A DNA stretch of 64,000 bases from Chloroflexota bacterium (GCA_029782215.1 JAKOVD010000142.1:1-64000); one strand, 5' to 3'. Counted from the stretch's first letter, positions 8,784 to 17,939 are shown. Numbers and translations are program-made. Notes: generated by a model from the letters alone, not told the origin.

Positions 8784-9751
8784 GGCCTATCTCCTTCCGC
8801 AGCAAAACAGTGGTTAAGCAAAGCAGGAAGTGACGCCTCGGCAAAGGCGCCGGGCGCGCCGATAAAGACAAGTGAACTCAGGGGTGCCTCCAGGCCCCAG
8901 CCGCCGGCAGGTTCCAGGGAGAAACGCGGTCCAACCAACTGCAGCAGATAGCGCTCGCCGGGCGCGTCGTCGAGGCAGACAAAGCCCTTGGCGCGATACA
9001 CGGACGGGGACAGAGCGGCCAGGGCCGCTTCCAGGGCCAGGCGCGACAGCGGGCGTGCTTCGGTCCAGGTCCACGTGGCAAAGTGATCGCCGTGGTCATG
9101 GTCATGATCTGCCCGATCCTCGGCGTGGAACACATCGAGGCGGTCGATGCCCAGCAAGACCGGAATGGGAACGTGGGCGTAGGACGTGGCGAAGATGCCT
9201 GCCTTGGGCGCCAGGGCCGCGACCCAGGCCTGCACCTCGGCCAGCGTCTGGCCGTCCACCAGGTCCACTTTGTTGAGCACGACCAGGTCGGAAGCCTCGA
9301 TCTGTTCCTCGATGGGCAGAATGACCTGGGCCAGCCGGCGCGCTCGCTCGACGTCGACCAGGGTGACGATGCCGGCCAGCCGCAAGCGGGAGCGGAAGAT
9401 GCCGGCGTCAAGCACAGACGCGACCTGGTGGGGCTTGGAAACGCCGCTGGCCTCGATCAGGATGTGTTCCGGCGGCTGTGGCAGGTTCAGGAGCCGCTGA
9501 AAGACGTCGATCAGGCTGCCGAACAGCGTGCAGCAAATGCAGCCGTTGGGCAGATCGATCATCTGCCCGGCGCGATCGGCATCCACCAGTTGGGCATCGA
9601 TGTTGACGGCGCCGAAGTCGTTGATGAGCACCGCCAGCCGCATGCCCAGGTCCGCCCGCAGAATGCGGTTGAGCAGCGTGGTCTTGCCCGCCCCGAGAAA
9701 CCCGGCGATCAGGGTCACGGGGATGGGGAAAGAGGGCGCGGAGGTGGTCAT
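8780..9751 (-). CDS. CobW/G3E-family GTPase, metallochaperone-like
   Basis: This 323-residue P-loop GTPase of the CobW/COG0523 group handles zinc or cobalt for client metalloproteins. Visible motifs are Walker A GFLGAGKTT (about residue 17), the metal-binding NGCICCTLFGSL (CxCC), LIEASGVSKP, the base-specificity motif VVLNKVDLVD, a His/Asp-rich metal segment DHDHDHGDH, and the C-terminal CobW domain. I chose the ATG at 9749-9751 because GAGGAAGG lies just upstream; a TTG 12 bases earlier also fits. Its place between three URO-D genes suggests it supplies metal (zinc, or cobalt chemistry) to them. Confidence 0.93.
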   Translation of the reverse strand: MTTSAPSFPIPVTLIAGFLGAGKTTLLNRILRADLGMRLAVLINDFGAVNIDAQLVDADRAGQMIDLPNGCICCTLFGSLIDVFQRLLNLPQPPEHILIEASGVSKPHQVASVLDAGIFRSRLRLAGIVTLVDVERARRLAQVILPIEEQIEASDLVVLNKVDLVDGQTLAEVQAWVAALAPKAGIFATSYAHVPIPVLLGIDRLDVFHAEDRADHDHDHGDHFATWTWTEARPLSRLALEAALAALSPSVYRAKGFVCLDDAPGERYLLQLVGPRFSLEPAGGWGLEAPLSSLVFIGAPGAFAEASLPALLNHCFAAEGDRP

Positions 9752-9763
9752 GCCCTTCCTCAA

Positions 9764-10936
9764 TCAGTTCAAGCGCCTGTGCAGGTAGTCGAACACCGCC
9801 TGACGCCCGGAACGAAGATCGCGGCGCACGCTGTCGTAGCGCCCGCCCTTGAGCAGCCCGACGACCGGCGAGTACTGGGAACAGATGACGATGCCGCGGC
9901 GGCGCAGCGTCGCCAGCATCTCGTCAAAGTAAGCTTCGTAGTCAACAGGGGTAAAATCGCACACGAAAAGAACCACGCGCCCGTCCAGCTTCTCCTGCAG
10001 CCTGGCCACAGAGGGGATGTTGTACAGGTTGTAGATGTTCAGGGCCTTGAGACCCTCCATCGCCAGGAAACTGTCGGCATGGTGCGTGGCGTTCCCGCAG
10101 TAATGGACGCAGCCGCCGCCGAATTCGGTGAGGATACGCGAGTTGTAGGGCACCACGAACTCCCGATAGGTTTCCGGTGACATCAAAACGGCGTCGTCAT
10201 CCGAGAACCAGATGCCGGCCTGCGGGCCTGTATAGACCTGCTGATCGGAAATACACCAGTTCTGCGGCTCGCCGATGACCTCCTTTTGCTTCTTCACCCA
10301 ACGGATCAGGGATTCGGTAACTACGTCCATCAGCCGGTGCATCATGTCCGGATGATCGAACATCAGGTAGATGAGCTTGTCATAGCCCATCAACTGGTTG
10401 GCCGTGGTCAGCGGGCCCTGAAAATCGGTGATGCCCACAGGCAGGAAGCTGTTGGCCTTCATGTAGCGAAGGAAGTCCAACACCTTGGGCATCAGGCCGT
10501 CCCTTTCCGGGTCAATGGGTTGGAGGCGCCTGACGTCCTCCGGAGTCTGCACAGGATAGTAGCGCGGATTGGCAGCGGGATCGGCCTTGGGGAAGTACTC
10601 GATCTGGCAGCCAAACGCAGAAGCGGTGACGATGGTGCCGAACCAGGGCATCAGATAGGGCACGAAGTCATCGTCAATGGACTTGACCTGGTCGTAATAC
10701 GTCTGCTCCTGAAAGTTGGTCATGATGGCCGGGTCATCGAAATAGGCCGCGGGCAGCGTATCCGTATCCAGGCCAAAGACCCAGTACAGGGCGCTGTTCA
10801 CCATGAAGGGCGGCGTCTTCATCTCGCGGAAGGCGAAGACCTCCGCGGTCTTGGCGTCGACCTTCGCCAGGCGCGCTTCAAACAGCTTCCGGAAGTCTGC
10901 GCGTTCGGCTGGGGTCAAAGGTTGCGAGATCTCCAT
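9764..10936 (-). CDS. URO-D-fold protein with canonical HxCG metal motif
   Basis: This roughly 390-residue URO-D/MtaA-superfamily member is divergent from its two operon partners. It carries VHYCGNATHH near residue 279, the HxCGN pattern used for zinc in MtaA/MtbA-type corrinoid:thiol methyltransferases. A further Cys occurs in VLFVCDFTP. Two adjacent ATG codons (10939 and 10936) follow TTGGAGGTCC; the second gives better spacing. It lies directly downstream of the double binding-protein gene. Of the three URO-D proteins in this operon it is the best candidate for a true zinc methyltransferase. Confidence 0.85.
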   Translation of the reverse strand: MEISQPLTPAERADFRKLFEARLAKVDAKTAEVFAFREMKTPPFMVNSALYWVFGLDTDTLPAAYFDDPAIMTNFQEQTYYDQVKSIDDDFVPYLMPWFGTIVTASAFGCQIEYFPKADPAANPRYYPVQTPEDVRRLQPIDPERDGLMPKVLDFLRYMKANSFLPVGITDFQGPLTTANQLMGYDKLIYLMFDHPDMMHRLMDVVTESLIRWVKKQKEVIGEPQNWCISDQQVYTGPQAGIWFSDDDAVLMSPETYREFVVPYNSRILTEFGGGCVHYCGNATHHADSFLAMEGLKALNIYNLYNIPSVARLQEKLDGRVVLFVCDFTPVDYEAYFDEMLATLRRRGIVICSQYSPVVGLLKGGRYDSVRRDLRSGRQAVFDYLHRRLN

Positions 10937-11128
10937 CATGGACCTCCAAATTTGGGGCTTGCCGCCAACCACCTGTCGTGGCGTTCAACCACTCACTGCG
11001 GCCTGGCGGTCAAGGTTCGACAAAAGCGGGGACACTTTGAGCCGGGCGTCCAGCTGCACGCAGCCGGTATCCCAAAGGCGAAGCCGCCCCGAAACGGCCA
11101 TCCCCTTGCCCTGGCCGCTGTCCGGGGC

Positions 11129-11158
11129 CAGGAGGTGGGGCGGGCGCCCCACCTCCTG
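11129..11158. terminator. 13-bp perfect hairpin after the binding-protein gene
   Basis: The arms CAGGAGGTGGGGC (11129-11141) and GCCCCACCTCCTG (11146-11158) enclose a 4-base loop, 17 bases past the stop of the solute-binding gene. Similar hairpins follow the other two binding-protein genes, suggesting partial termination or protection of the 3' end to raise binding-protein mRNA. Confidence 0.65.
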
Positions 11159-11174
11159 TGCTTATGGGGTCGAC

Positions 11175-13241
11175 TTACTTGTGGTAGAAGAAGTCGGCGT
11201 TATCCTGGTTGATCACGATGACGCCCGTGTCCACCGATTCGGGCATGGGCACAATGCCCGCAGCCTTGTTGTCGGGAACGACCGGGACCGGCGCATGGTT
11301 CAGATAGTACATCAGCTTGGTGCCCAGGTAGGACATCAGAGCGGTCTTCTGCGCCACGGAGGCCGTGATCGTGCCGTCCTTGATGAAGTTCAAGGTGCCA
11401 TCGTCGCGATCCATGGAGATGATCTTGAGCTTGCCGTTCAGGCCCAGTTCCTTGGCTGCGGTAGCAGCGCCGACGCCGCCCGCGGCCTCGACACAGGCCA
11501 CGCCGGCCAGGTCAGGATAGCGCTGGAGCACGGCCTTGAGACCATCAGCAGCCTTCGCCGAATCGGACTGGTCGTCGATGATCTGGACGATCTCGACATC
11601 CTTGCAGTCCTTGGCCATGTAGTCCTTGTAGCCCTGGATACGCTCCTCCAGGTTGCTCTGGCCGACCTTGGTGATGAGGGCGACCTTGCCCTTGCCGCCG
11701 ATGGCGTCGCACAGCAGCTTGCCACCGGTCAGACCGGCATTGTGGTTGCCGGTGCCCAGGAAGGTGTTGCGCTTAGAGCCGTAGACCTCGGCGTCCAGGG
11801 TGACGATGGGGATGCCAGCCTCGCGCGCCTTGTCAATGGAAGGCTTGAGGACCGGGTCGAAGCCAACCACCAGGATGCCGGCGGGCTTCTCGGCGATGAC
11901 CTGGTCCAGGGTGTTGACCATGGCAGTCATGTCGTACTCGGCCGGACCCACGAACTTGGTCTGGACGCCCAGCTCCTTGCCGGCGAACTCCAGGCCCAGG
12001 CGATGGTCGATGAAGTAGGGCAGGTTGGTCAGGGCGAGCACCTCGACGTAGGTCTCGTCCGCCGCCGGCTTGGTCACTTCGATCTTGCTGAAGTCATAGG
12101 GATCGGTGGCATGGTAGAACAGCTTGGCGTTGTCCTTGTTGATGATCACCACGCCGGTGTCCACCGACTCCGGCATGGGGACGACGCCTGCGGCCTTGTT
12201 GTCGGCCACGATGGGTACAGGGTTGTTCTGCAGGCCTTCCATCAGCATGGTGCCGATGAAGGTCATCAGGGCGCTCTGCTGCGCCACCGAGGCATCGATC
12301 GTGCCATCCTCGATGAACTTCAGGGTGCCATCGTCACGGTCCATGGAGACGATCTTGAGCTTGCCCTGCATGCCCAGCTCCTGGGCTGCGGTGGCAGCGC
12401 CCACGCCGCCGGCCGCCTCGACACAACCGACGCCGGCCAGGTCAGGCTCGCGCTGGAGCACGGCCTTCAGGCCTTCGGCAGCCTTCGCCGAATCGGACTG
12501 GTCGTCGATGATCTGGACGATCTGGACGTCCTTGCAGCTCTCGGCCATGTAGTCCTTGTAGCCCTGGATGCGCTCTTCCAGGTTGCTCTGGCCGACCTTG
12601 GTGAGCAGGGCAACCTTGCCCTTCTTGCCGATGGCATCGCACAGAAGCTGGCCGCCGACCTTGCCGGCGTTGTAGTTGCCGGTGCCAAGGAAGGTCAGGC
12701 GCTTGGAGCCGTAAACCTCGGCGTCAAGGGTGACCACCGGGATGCCGGCATCCACGGCGGCGTCGATCGAGGGCTTGAGGGCCGGGTCGAAGCCGACGAT
12801 GTTGATGCCTTGCGGCTTGGTGGCGACAGCCTGGTCCATCGCGTTGACCATGGCAGTCATGTCATAGTCCACCGGGCCCACGTAGGGAGTGTCGGCGCCG
12901 AAGGCCTTGCCGGCGAAGTAGAGGCCCACCTGGTGGTCGATGAAGTAGGGCAGGTTGGTGAGGGCATTCACCTCGTAGTAGCTCTGCTTGGCCGCGGCCG
13001 GTTGCTCGGCGGCCTTGGTGGGCTCCGGCGCCTTGGTCGGTTCGGGAGCCTTGGTCGGTTCAGCAGCTGGCGCCTGGGTGGGCGCCGCCTCTGGCGCCTT
13101 GGTCGGTTCAGCAGCGGGGGCCTTGGTTGGTTCCGCGGCCGGAGCTTGGGTGGGTGCGGCGCCGCCGCAAGCCGCCAACAGGGCGATTGCGAACAGCATC
13201 ACCACGGCAAGTGCAAGGAACTTGGACGAACGGGATTTCAC
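11175..13241 (-). CDS. Tandem-fused double sugar-binding lipoprotein of ABC importer
   Basis: This 688-residue lipoprotein has lipobox LLAAC (Cys25), a linker of repeated PTQAPAAEPTKAP-like units (about 27-70), and then two complete periplasmic sugar-binding (Peripla_BP_4) modules, roughly 75-375 and 380-688. The modules are closely similar: both contain LTNLPYFIDH, YDMTAMVN, TLDAEVYGSKR, VGQSNLEERIQGYKDYMA, QIIDDQSDSAKAA and SMDRDDGTL. Normal family members have one module of about 300 residues. The start is the GTG at 13239-13241, following AAGGAGGAG. It lies downstream of its permease and ATPase. The two modules may widen specificity or raise local ligand capture. Confidence 0.95.
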   Translation of the reverse strand: MKSRSSKFLALAVVMLFAIALLAACGGAAPTQAPAAEPTKAPAAEPTKAPEAAPTQAPAAEPTKAPEPTKAPEPTKAAEQPAAAKQSYYEVNALTNLPYFIDHQVGLYFAGKAFGADTPYVGPVDYDMTAMVNAMDQAVATKPQGINIVGFDPALKPSIDAAVDAGIPVVTLDAEVYGSKRLTFLGTGNYNAGKVGGQLLCDAIGKKGKVALLTKVGQSNLEERIQGYKDYMAESCKDVQIVQIIDDQSDSAKAAEGLKAVLQREPDLAGVGCVEAAGGVGAATAAQELGMQGKLKIVSMDRDDGTLKFIEDGTIDASVAQQSALMTFIGTMLMEGLQNNPVPIVADNKAAGVVPMPESVDTGVVIINKDNAKLFYHATDPYDFSKIEVTKPAADETYVEVLALTNLPYFIDHRLGLEFAGKELGVQTKFVGPAEYDMTAMVNTLDQVIAEKPAGILVVGFDPVLKPSIDKAREAGIPIVTLDAEVYGSKRNTFLGTGNHNAGLTGGKLLCDAIGGKGKVALITKVGQSNLEERIQGYKDYMAKDCKDVEIVQIIDDQSDSAKAADGLKAVLQRYPDLAGVACVEAAGGVGAATAAKELGLNGKLKIISMDRDDGTLNFIKDGTITASVAQKTALMSYLGTKLMYYLNHAPVPVVPDNKAAGIVPMPESVDTGVIVINQDNADFFYHK

Positions 13242-13348
13242 GGGACTCCTCCTTCAGAAAGTCGCGGGTGAAATGGTGGTTGGGTGACGATGACTCATGG
13301 TAGAAGGGTCATGGGAGTTGCAGCGATGGACACCTCCTCAAACGTCGA

Positions 13349-14344
13349 TTACGAGCGATTACGCCGGCTCAACGAGTCGGCGGCGACGGCGATGATGAGC
13401 ACAGCGCCTACGACGATCGTCTGCCAGTAGACGTTGATGCCAAGCAAATTGAGGCCGTTGTTGATCAGCGCCATCAGCGCCACGCCGAAGAAGGCGCCGA
13501 GGATGGTTCCCTCGCCGCCCGCCAGGCTGGCGCCGCCGATGACCACGGCGGAGATCACCCGCAGCTCGGCGCCGTTGCCTGCCGACACCGAGGCCGAACC
13601 GAACCGGGCGGTCAGCAGCAAGCCGGAGACGGCAGCCATCGTGCCGGCAATCATGTAGTTGACAATCTGGATGCGACTCACGCGGATGCCAGACAGGCGG
13701 GCGCTGCGCTCGTTGCCGCCCACAAAGTAACTTTGGCGAAAATAGCGAGACCGGCGCAGCAGGATGTCACCCAGGATCACACAGACGACCATGACGTAGA
13801 CAGGATACTGCAGACCAAAGAGCTTGCCTTGAGCGATCTGGTTAAACCTCTGCGGCAGGTTCGGGATGCCAAGACCCGAGGTCAGCAGAAACACCGCCCC
13901 ACGGGCGATCTGCATCATGCCCAGTGTGGCGATCAGCGGATTGACCTTGACCTTCGACACCAGCAGGCCGTTGATAAGACCCACAAAGGCGCCCGTCAGC
14001 AGGCCCAGGATGATGGCGATTGGCCAGGGCAGGTGCATAAAAGCCATGGCATAACCGGCTACGGCGCCCGCCAGGGCCAGAACCGCTCCAACCGAGAGGT
14101 CGAAGCCACCGGAGACCATGAGGATGGTCATGCCTACGGCCACGATCATGTCGAAGGAAAGGCCGAGAATGACTGCCGTCAGATTGGCGGGATTGAGGAA
14201 GTTCTTTGAGGTGAGCGCAAGCAGCGCCGCCAGGAGCAGCACCACAAAGAAGACGCTCAGCTCCCGCTGCTCCAACACCCGGCGTGCGAACGAGCGCCCG
14301 GAGCTCTGGCTGCTGGTGGTGCTGGTGTCTGATATCGAAGCCAT
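13349..14344 (-). CDS. Sugar ABC transporter permease (RbsC/XylH type)
   Basis: This inner-membrane permease of 331 residues has about 8-10 hydrophobic segments. Family hallmarks are VGMTILMVSGGFDLSVGAVLALAG, GLINGLLVSKVKVNPLIATLGM, RSYFVGGNERSARLSGI-like YFVGGNERSARLSGIRV, and VIGGASLAGGEGTILGAFFG. The true start is the ATG at 14342-14344 with AAGGAGG upstream; the open frame extends further but lies inside the ATPase gene. It pairs with the ATPase (1 base between stop and start) and the double binding protein to form an importer for a ribose/xylose/galactose-like sugar. Confidence 0.95.
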   Translation of the reverse strand: MASISDTSTTSSQSSGRSFARRVLEQRELSVFFVVLLLAALLALTSKNFLNPANLTAVILGLSFDMIVAVGMTILMVSGGFDLSVGAVLALAGAVAGYAMAFMHLPWPIAIILGLLTGAFVGLINGLLVSKVKVNPLIATLGMMQIARGAVFLLTSGLGIPNLPQRFNQIAQGKLFGLQYPVYVMVVCVILGDILLRRSRYFRQSYFVGGNERSARLSGIRVSRIQIVNYMIAGTMAAVSGLLLTARFGSASVSAGNGAELRVISAVVIGGASLAGGEGTILGAFFGVALMALINNGLNLLGINVYWQTIVVGAVLIIAVAADSLSRRNRS

Positions 14345-14345
14345 G

Positions 14346-15860
14346 CTATGCCTCCTTCTGGGCAACGCCAGCCGCGAACTGCATGATCCGTTCCTGGCTG
14401 GCTTCACGATGAGACAGGGTCCCCACGATCTGACCCTTACGCATGATGATGATGCGATCGCTGATGGCGAGGGTTTCTGGTAGGTCTGAAGAGATGACGA
14501 CAATGGCCTTGCCCTGGCTGGCCAGGTGGCGCAAGATGCGGTGAATCTCCTGCTTGGTGCCGACGTCAATGCCACGGGTGGGCTCGTCGACGATGAGCAC
14601 GTCCGGCTCGGTAGCCAGCCACATGCCCAGGAGCACCTTCTGCTGGTTGCCACCCGAGAGGTTGCGCAGGCGTTGGTCCAGGCTGGGGGTCTTCACGTCC
14701 AGGGCATGGACGTAGTGACGGGTCAGCTTCTGCACCGCATCCCACTGCAGCCAGCCGGACGGCGCCACGCGGCGGAGGTTGGTGACGAGAAAGTTCTCCT
14801 TGACCGTCTTGTCCAGATAGAGCCCCTCGCGCTTCCGGTCCTCGGACAGGTAGGCCAGGCCGAGGTGCATGGCGTCCGCCGGATGCGAGGGCCGTGTCGG
14901 CGCGCCCCCTTTGACCGAGACCGTACCGGCGGTGGCGACATCCATGCCCACGATGCAGCGTGCCAGCTCGGTGCGGCCGGCGCCAACCAGGCCGAAGAAC
15001 GTCACCACCTCGCCTGCATAAGCCGAAAAGGTCACGTTCTCAAAGACCCCTTTCCGGCTGAAGCCTTCGACGCGCAGCCGTTCCGAGTCTTTTTTGACAT
15101 CGGCACCGGCCACCAGGTTGGCATCGTCCAGCTCGCGGCCCACCATCATGCCCACAATTTGGTGCTCGTTGGTGTCGGCCGTGTTGACCACCCCCACCAG
15201 CTCGCCGTCCCGCAGCACGGCCACGCGATCAGTGATCGCCATCACCTCTTCGAGATGGTGCGACACGTAGACGATCGTGATGCCCTGCTGCTTAAGCTGG
15301 CGCAGGCGCGCAAAGAGAAGATTGGCTTCCGACAGGGAAAGCGAAGAAGTAGGCTCATCCAGGACCAACACCTTGGCCTGGCGAGACATCGCCTTCATGA
15401 TCTCGACCAACTGCTGGTTGCCCAACGACAGCATGCTCACACGATCATTGGGCCTGAATCCGACTTCGAATTGGTCAAACATGGCCTGCGCCGCCCGCTG
15501 CATCGCTCCTACATCCATCAGCCCGACTGCGCCCCTGGGTTGGCGGCCGGCAAAGATGTTTTCGGCGATGCTCAGGTTGTTGACCAGGCTCAGCTCCTGG
15601 TACACGACGCTGATGCCCGCGGCTTCTGCCTCATGCGGGTGGTTGAAGCGCACTTCCTTGCCGTCCAGCATGATCGCCCCTTCATCAGGTTGGACGGCGC
15701 CCGCCAACACTTGGATCAGCGTCGACTTGCCCGCGCCGTTTTCGCCTACAAGCGCCAGGATCTCGGCCGGTCGAACACCCAACGTCACAGTCTTCAGGGC
15801 CTGTACACCAGGATAGGCCTTGGAGATATTGGTGACCTTCAGAATGAACTGATCATCCAT
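14346..15860 (-). CDS. Sugar ABC transporter ATPase, two nucleotide-binding domains (RbsA/MglA type)
   Basis: This 504-residue cytoplasmic ATPase holds two nucleotide-binding domains in one chain. The first has Walker A GENGAGKSTL, signature-like LSLGNQQLVEI and Walker B VLVLDEPTSSL. The second has the family's degenerate Walker A region (FFGLVGAGRTELA), signature LSGGNQQKVLL and Walker B VLIVDEPTRGIDVG. The start ATG (15858-15860) follows AAGGAGG by 11 bases. It is the first gene of the long minus operon, preceded by the palindromic operator and promoter at 15916-15975. Confidence 0.96.
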   Translation of the reverse strand: MDDQFILKVTNISKAYPGVQALKTVTLGVRPAEILALVGENGAGKSTLIQVLAGAVQPDEGAIMLDGKEVRFNHPHEAEAAGISVVYQELSLVNNLSIAENIFAGRQPRGAVGLMDVGAMQRAAQAMFDQFEVGFRPNDRVSMLSLGNQQLVEIMKAMSRQAKVLVLDEPTSSLSLSEANLLFARLRQLKQQGITIVYVSHHLEEVMAITDRVAVLRDGELVGVVNTADTNEHQIVGMMVGRELDDANLVAGADVKKDSERLRVEGFSRKGVFENVTFSAYAGEVVTFFGLVGAGRTELARCIVGMDVATAGTVSVKGGAPTRPSHPADAMHLGLAYLSEDRKREGLYLDKTVKENFLVTNLRRVAPSGWLQWDAVQKLTRHYVHALDVKTPSLDQRLRNLSGGNQQKVLLGMWLATEPDVLIVDEPTRGIDVGTKQEIHRILRHLASQGKAIVVISSDLPETLAISDRIIIMRKGQIVGTLSHREASQERIMQFAAGVAQKEA

Positions 15861-15915
15861 CCTACATGGGACCTCCTTGGAAAGCGGAACCGGCAGACAA
15901 GCGCCATCGCTGCGC

Positions 15916-15947
15916 TACCGTTAACGTTCCCGGAAACGTTAACGGTA
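15916..15947. promoter_or_regulatory. Perfect palindromic LacI-type operator
   Basis: The 13-bp arms TACCGTTAACGTT (15916-15928) and AACGTTAACGGTA (15935-15947) are exact reverse complements with a 6-bp centre CCCGGA. It abuts the -10 box of the operon promoter and would block transcription when bound. A related site lies at 33552-33579 upstream of the LacI gene. Confidence 0.8.
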
Positions 15948-15975
15948 GTTTAGCACACACTCCATGCCTGAACAA
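15947..15975 (-). promoter_or_regulatory. Promoter of the ABC/URO-D operon
   Basis: On the minus strand there is TTGTTC (15970-15975), a 17-base spacer, and TAAACT (15947-15952), the latter preceded by TGC as in an extended -10 box. The operator at 15916-15947 covers the expected start of transcription. Confidence 0.6.
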
Positions 15976-15988
15976 ATCGATCTGCATC

Positions 15989-17050
15989 CTACGCATTGGG
16001 CATCACCAGGATCTTGAGCACATCGGCCCGGCCTTGCCCCAGCCTTTCCAGGCCGCGGGGGATGAGATCATCCAGGGTGATGCGGTCGGAGATCAGGGCA
16101 TCGACCTCGATGCGGCCATCGGCCAGCATGCGCACCGCCGCCCAGAAGTCCTCGTCATAGACATGGCTCAGCGAACCGATGATCTCCTTTTCCGTGGTGA
16201 CGACGGAGAGGAAATTGAAACTCGACGGCCCTGTGGGCAGCCCGACCAGGACGACCCGGCCCGACTTGCGCGTGGCTTCAATCGCCTGCGGGACCACAGT
16301 GGGAACACCGGTGGCTTCGATGACGACATCAGCGCCGATACAGGTGATGGCCATGAGCTGCTCTACGGCGCCCCCTTCCCGGGGATCGATGGCGCCTGCG
16401 GCGCCCAATTGCAGGGCCAGCTTGCGCCGGAAGGGGTCGGGTTCGACCAGGTAGACGGCGGCGGCGCCAGCGTGCCGAGCCACCTGCAACGCCAGCAGCC
16501 CGATGGTGCCGCCGCCGAAAATAGCCACCACGTCCCCCAACTGGACCCGGCCTTTGCGCACGGCGCGTACGGCCACGGCAAGCGGTTCGGCCAGGGCGGC
16601 ATGATCAGAGCGCAGCGCATCAGGGACCTTGATGCACATGGCCACGGGAGCCTTGCAGTACTGCGCAAGCCCCCCATGCCCACTCAAGCCCAGCGCCGCC
16701 ATCTGGTCGCACATTGTCACCTGGTGCCGCTTGCACCAATAGCATTCGCCGCAGTACAAGAGCACATCGGGCGCCAGACGGTCACCTACCTTGTACTTGG
16801 TCACCCTGCTGCCCACTTCCACCACCTCGCCGATGAATTCGTGGCCGAGGACCAGGGGCGCCATCACCCCGGTCAGGGGATTGGGCGCGTCCACGGGTAT
16901 GAGGATGGGACCGTGGCGGTATTCCTCCAGGTCGGTGCCGCAAATGCCGCAGTAGTCGACCTTGAGAATGACGTCTTCGGGACCGGGCTTAGGATTGGGA
17001 AACTCCTCGACCCGGATGTCGTTGCGGGCATAATAAAGAGCTGCCTTCAC
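15989..17050 (-). CDS. Zinc-dependent medium-chain alcohol/polyol dehydrogenase
   Basis: This 353-residue MDR-family enzyme resembles butanediol, threonine and sorbitol dehydrogenases. The catalytic zinc region is CGICGTDLEEYRHGP with GHEFIGEVVEVG. The structural zinc Cys set is CGECYWCKRHQVTMC. The NAD site is IFGGGTIGLLALQVARHAGA. It would oxidise a polyol or sugar alcohol. It starts at the GTG 17048-17050, overlapping the stop of the GntR gene (GTGA), so the pair is co-transcribed and the regulator probably senses the dehydrogenase's substrate. Confidence 0.93.
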   Translation of the reverse strand: MKAALYYARNDIRVEEFPNPKPGPEDVILKVDYCGICGTDLEEYRHGPILIPVDAPNPLTGVMAPLVLGHEFIGEVVEVGSRVTKYKVGDRLAPDVLLYCGECYWCKRHQVTMCDQMAALGLSGHGGLAQYCKAPVAMCIKVPDALRSDHAALAEPLAVAVRAVRKGRVQLGDVVAIFGGGTIGLLALQVARHAGAAAVYLVEPDPFRRKLALQLGAAGAIDPREGGAVEQLMAITCIGADVVIEATGVPTVVPQAIEATRKSGRVVLVGLPTGPSSFNFLSVVTTEKEIIGSLSHVYDEDFWAAVRMLADGRIEVDALISDRITLDDLIPRGLERLGQGRADVLKILVMPNA

Positions 17051-17862
17051 GCGGCCTCCTTCTGCAGGACTTGTCCCAGCATGGGTGTTTGTGTCTGGCT
17101 GGCATCGAGCGCCGTCAGTCGCTGCAGTTTCTCCCGATCCTCGCTCAGCATATCGCTCCAGATGAGCATGATATGCTCCTGCATGGCCTGGGCAGCGCGC
17201 TCGGGGTCATGAGCGATCAGGGCCTCGACGACGGGCTGGTGCTTCTCGGCGACCTCTTCGAGGCTGCGGAACATGTAAGGATGGGTCGTCACGAGCAAGC
17301 GATGAAGCTGGGCGTAAAGCGGCGTCCAGATACGCACCAGGGTGTGGTTGTCCGACCACTCCAGGATGAGGCGGTGGAAAGTCATGTCGGCGGCGACCAC
17401 ACCCTTGATGTCATTGTCCAGGCCCGCCACCGCCATCTCCGCCACGAGCCGCTGGAGTTGGGCGACCTGCTCCGCGGTGATGCATTGGGCCACACGCCGG
17501 ATCGCCAACCCCTCCACCATGGTACGCACCAGGAAAACATCATGCATCTCATCCCAGGCTATCGGCGTGACAAAGGTGGCCGAGCGGCTCTTGCGCTCGA
17601 CCAGGCCATCCTGCTCCAGGCGCTGCAGCGCCTCCCGCACCGGCGCCTGGCTTGTCCCCGCCTGCCGGGCAATCTCCAATTCGACCAGGCGGGTCCCGGC
17701 GCGCAGCTCACCCTCGATGATCGCCTGCCGGAGCGAGGTCTCGATCTGATCAGCGAGCGACGGCCTGCGTTCATAGCGCAGGCGGGATACGGGATAAGCC
17801 GCCTCGTTCTGCAATCCGAGATCGATAGGTTCGGGCATCTGTCTCGCCGGGCGCCTGCACAT
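17047..17862 (-). CDS. GntR-family regulator, FCD (FadR) subgroup
   Basis: This 271-residue transcription factor has a winged helix at about residues 35-105 (LADQIETSLRQAIIEGELRAGTRL, SQAPVREALQRLEQDGLVE), followed by an all-helical FCD ligand domain whose metal ligands appear as D-x(3)-H in ADMTFHRLIL and two later His residues (EKHQPVVEAL, QEHIMLIW). FCD regulators usually sense carboxylates or sugar acids. I chose the ATG at 17860-17862, with GGAG five bases upstream. Directly upstream lie a strong promoter and a palindrome, likely the autoregulatory site. Confidence 0.93.
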   Translation of the reverse strand: MCRRPARQMPEPIDLGLQNEAAYPVSRLRYERRPSLADQIETSLRQAIIEGELRAGTRLVELEIARQAGTSQAPVREALQRLEQDGLVERKSRSATFVTPIAWDEMHDVFLVRTMVEGLAIRRVAQCITAEQVAQLQRLVAEMAVAGLDNDIKGVVAADMTFHRLILEWSDNHTLVRIWTPLYAQLHRLLVTTHPYMFRSLEEVAEKHQPVVEALIAHDPERAAQAMQEHIMLIWSDMLSEDREKLQRLTALDASQTQTPMLGQVLQKEAA

Positions 17863-17924
17863 GACTTCTCCGCCTGCGCGAACGGGCGGAGTTGACGACG
17901 GGTCTGAACTGTGCTACACAGCAC

Positions 17925-17939
17925 AATCGATTATCGATT
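17925..17939. promoter_or_regulatory. Palindromic operator upstream of FCD-GntR gene
   Basis: AATCGAT-T-ATCGATT is a perfect 7-bp inverted repeat with a one-base centre, lying just downstream of the predicted -10 box of the GntR gene. TCGATTA is also repeated in direct orientation here. It is the probable site for the GntR protein encoded next to it. Confidence 0.6.

Noticed and set aside
10803-13271. 822-residue open frame on the plus strand
   Set aside because: It lies opposite the double binding-protein gene, has no recognisable domain, and reflects the high G+C content; the minus-strand gene has a lipobox, ribosome site and clear family motifs.
13349-14653. Longer permease start reaching 14653
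   Set aside because: The extra residues lie inside the ATPase gene and have no membrane pattern; the ATG at 14344 has a good ribosome site.
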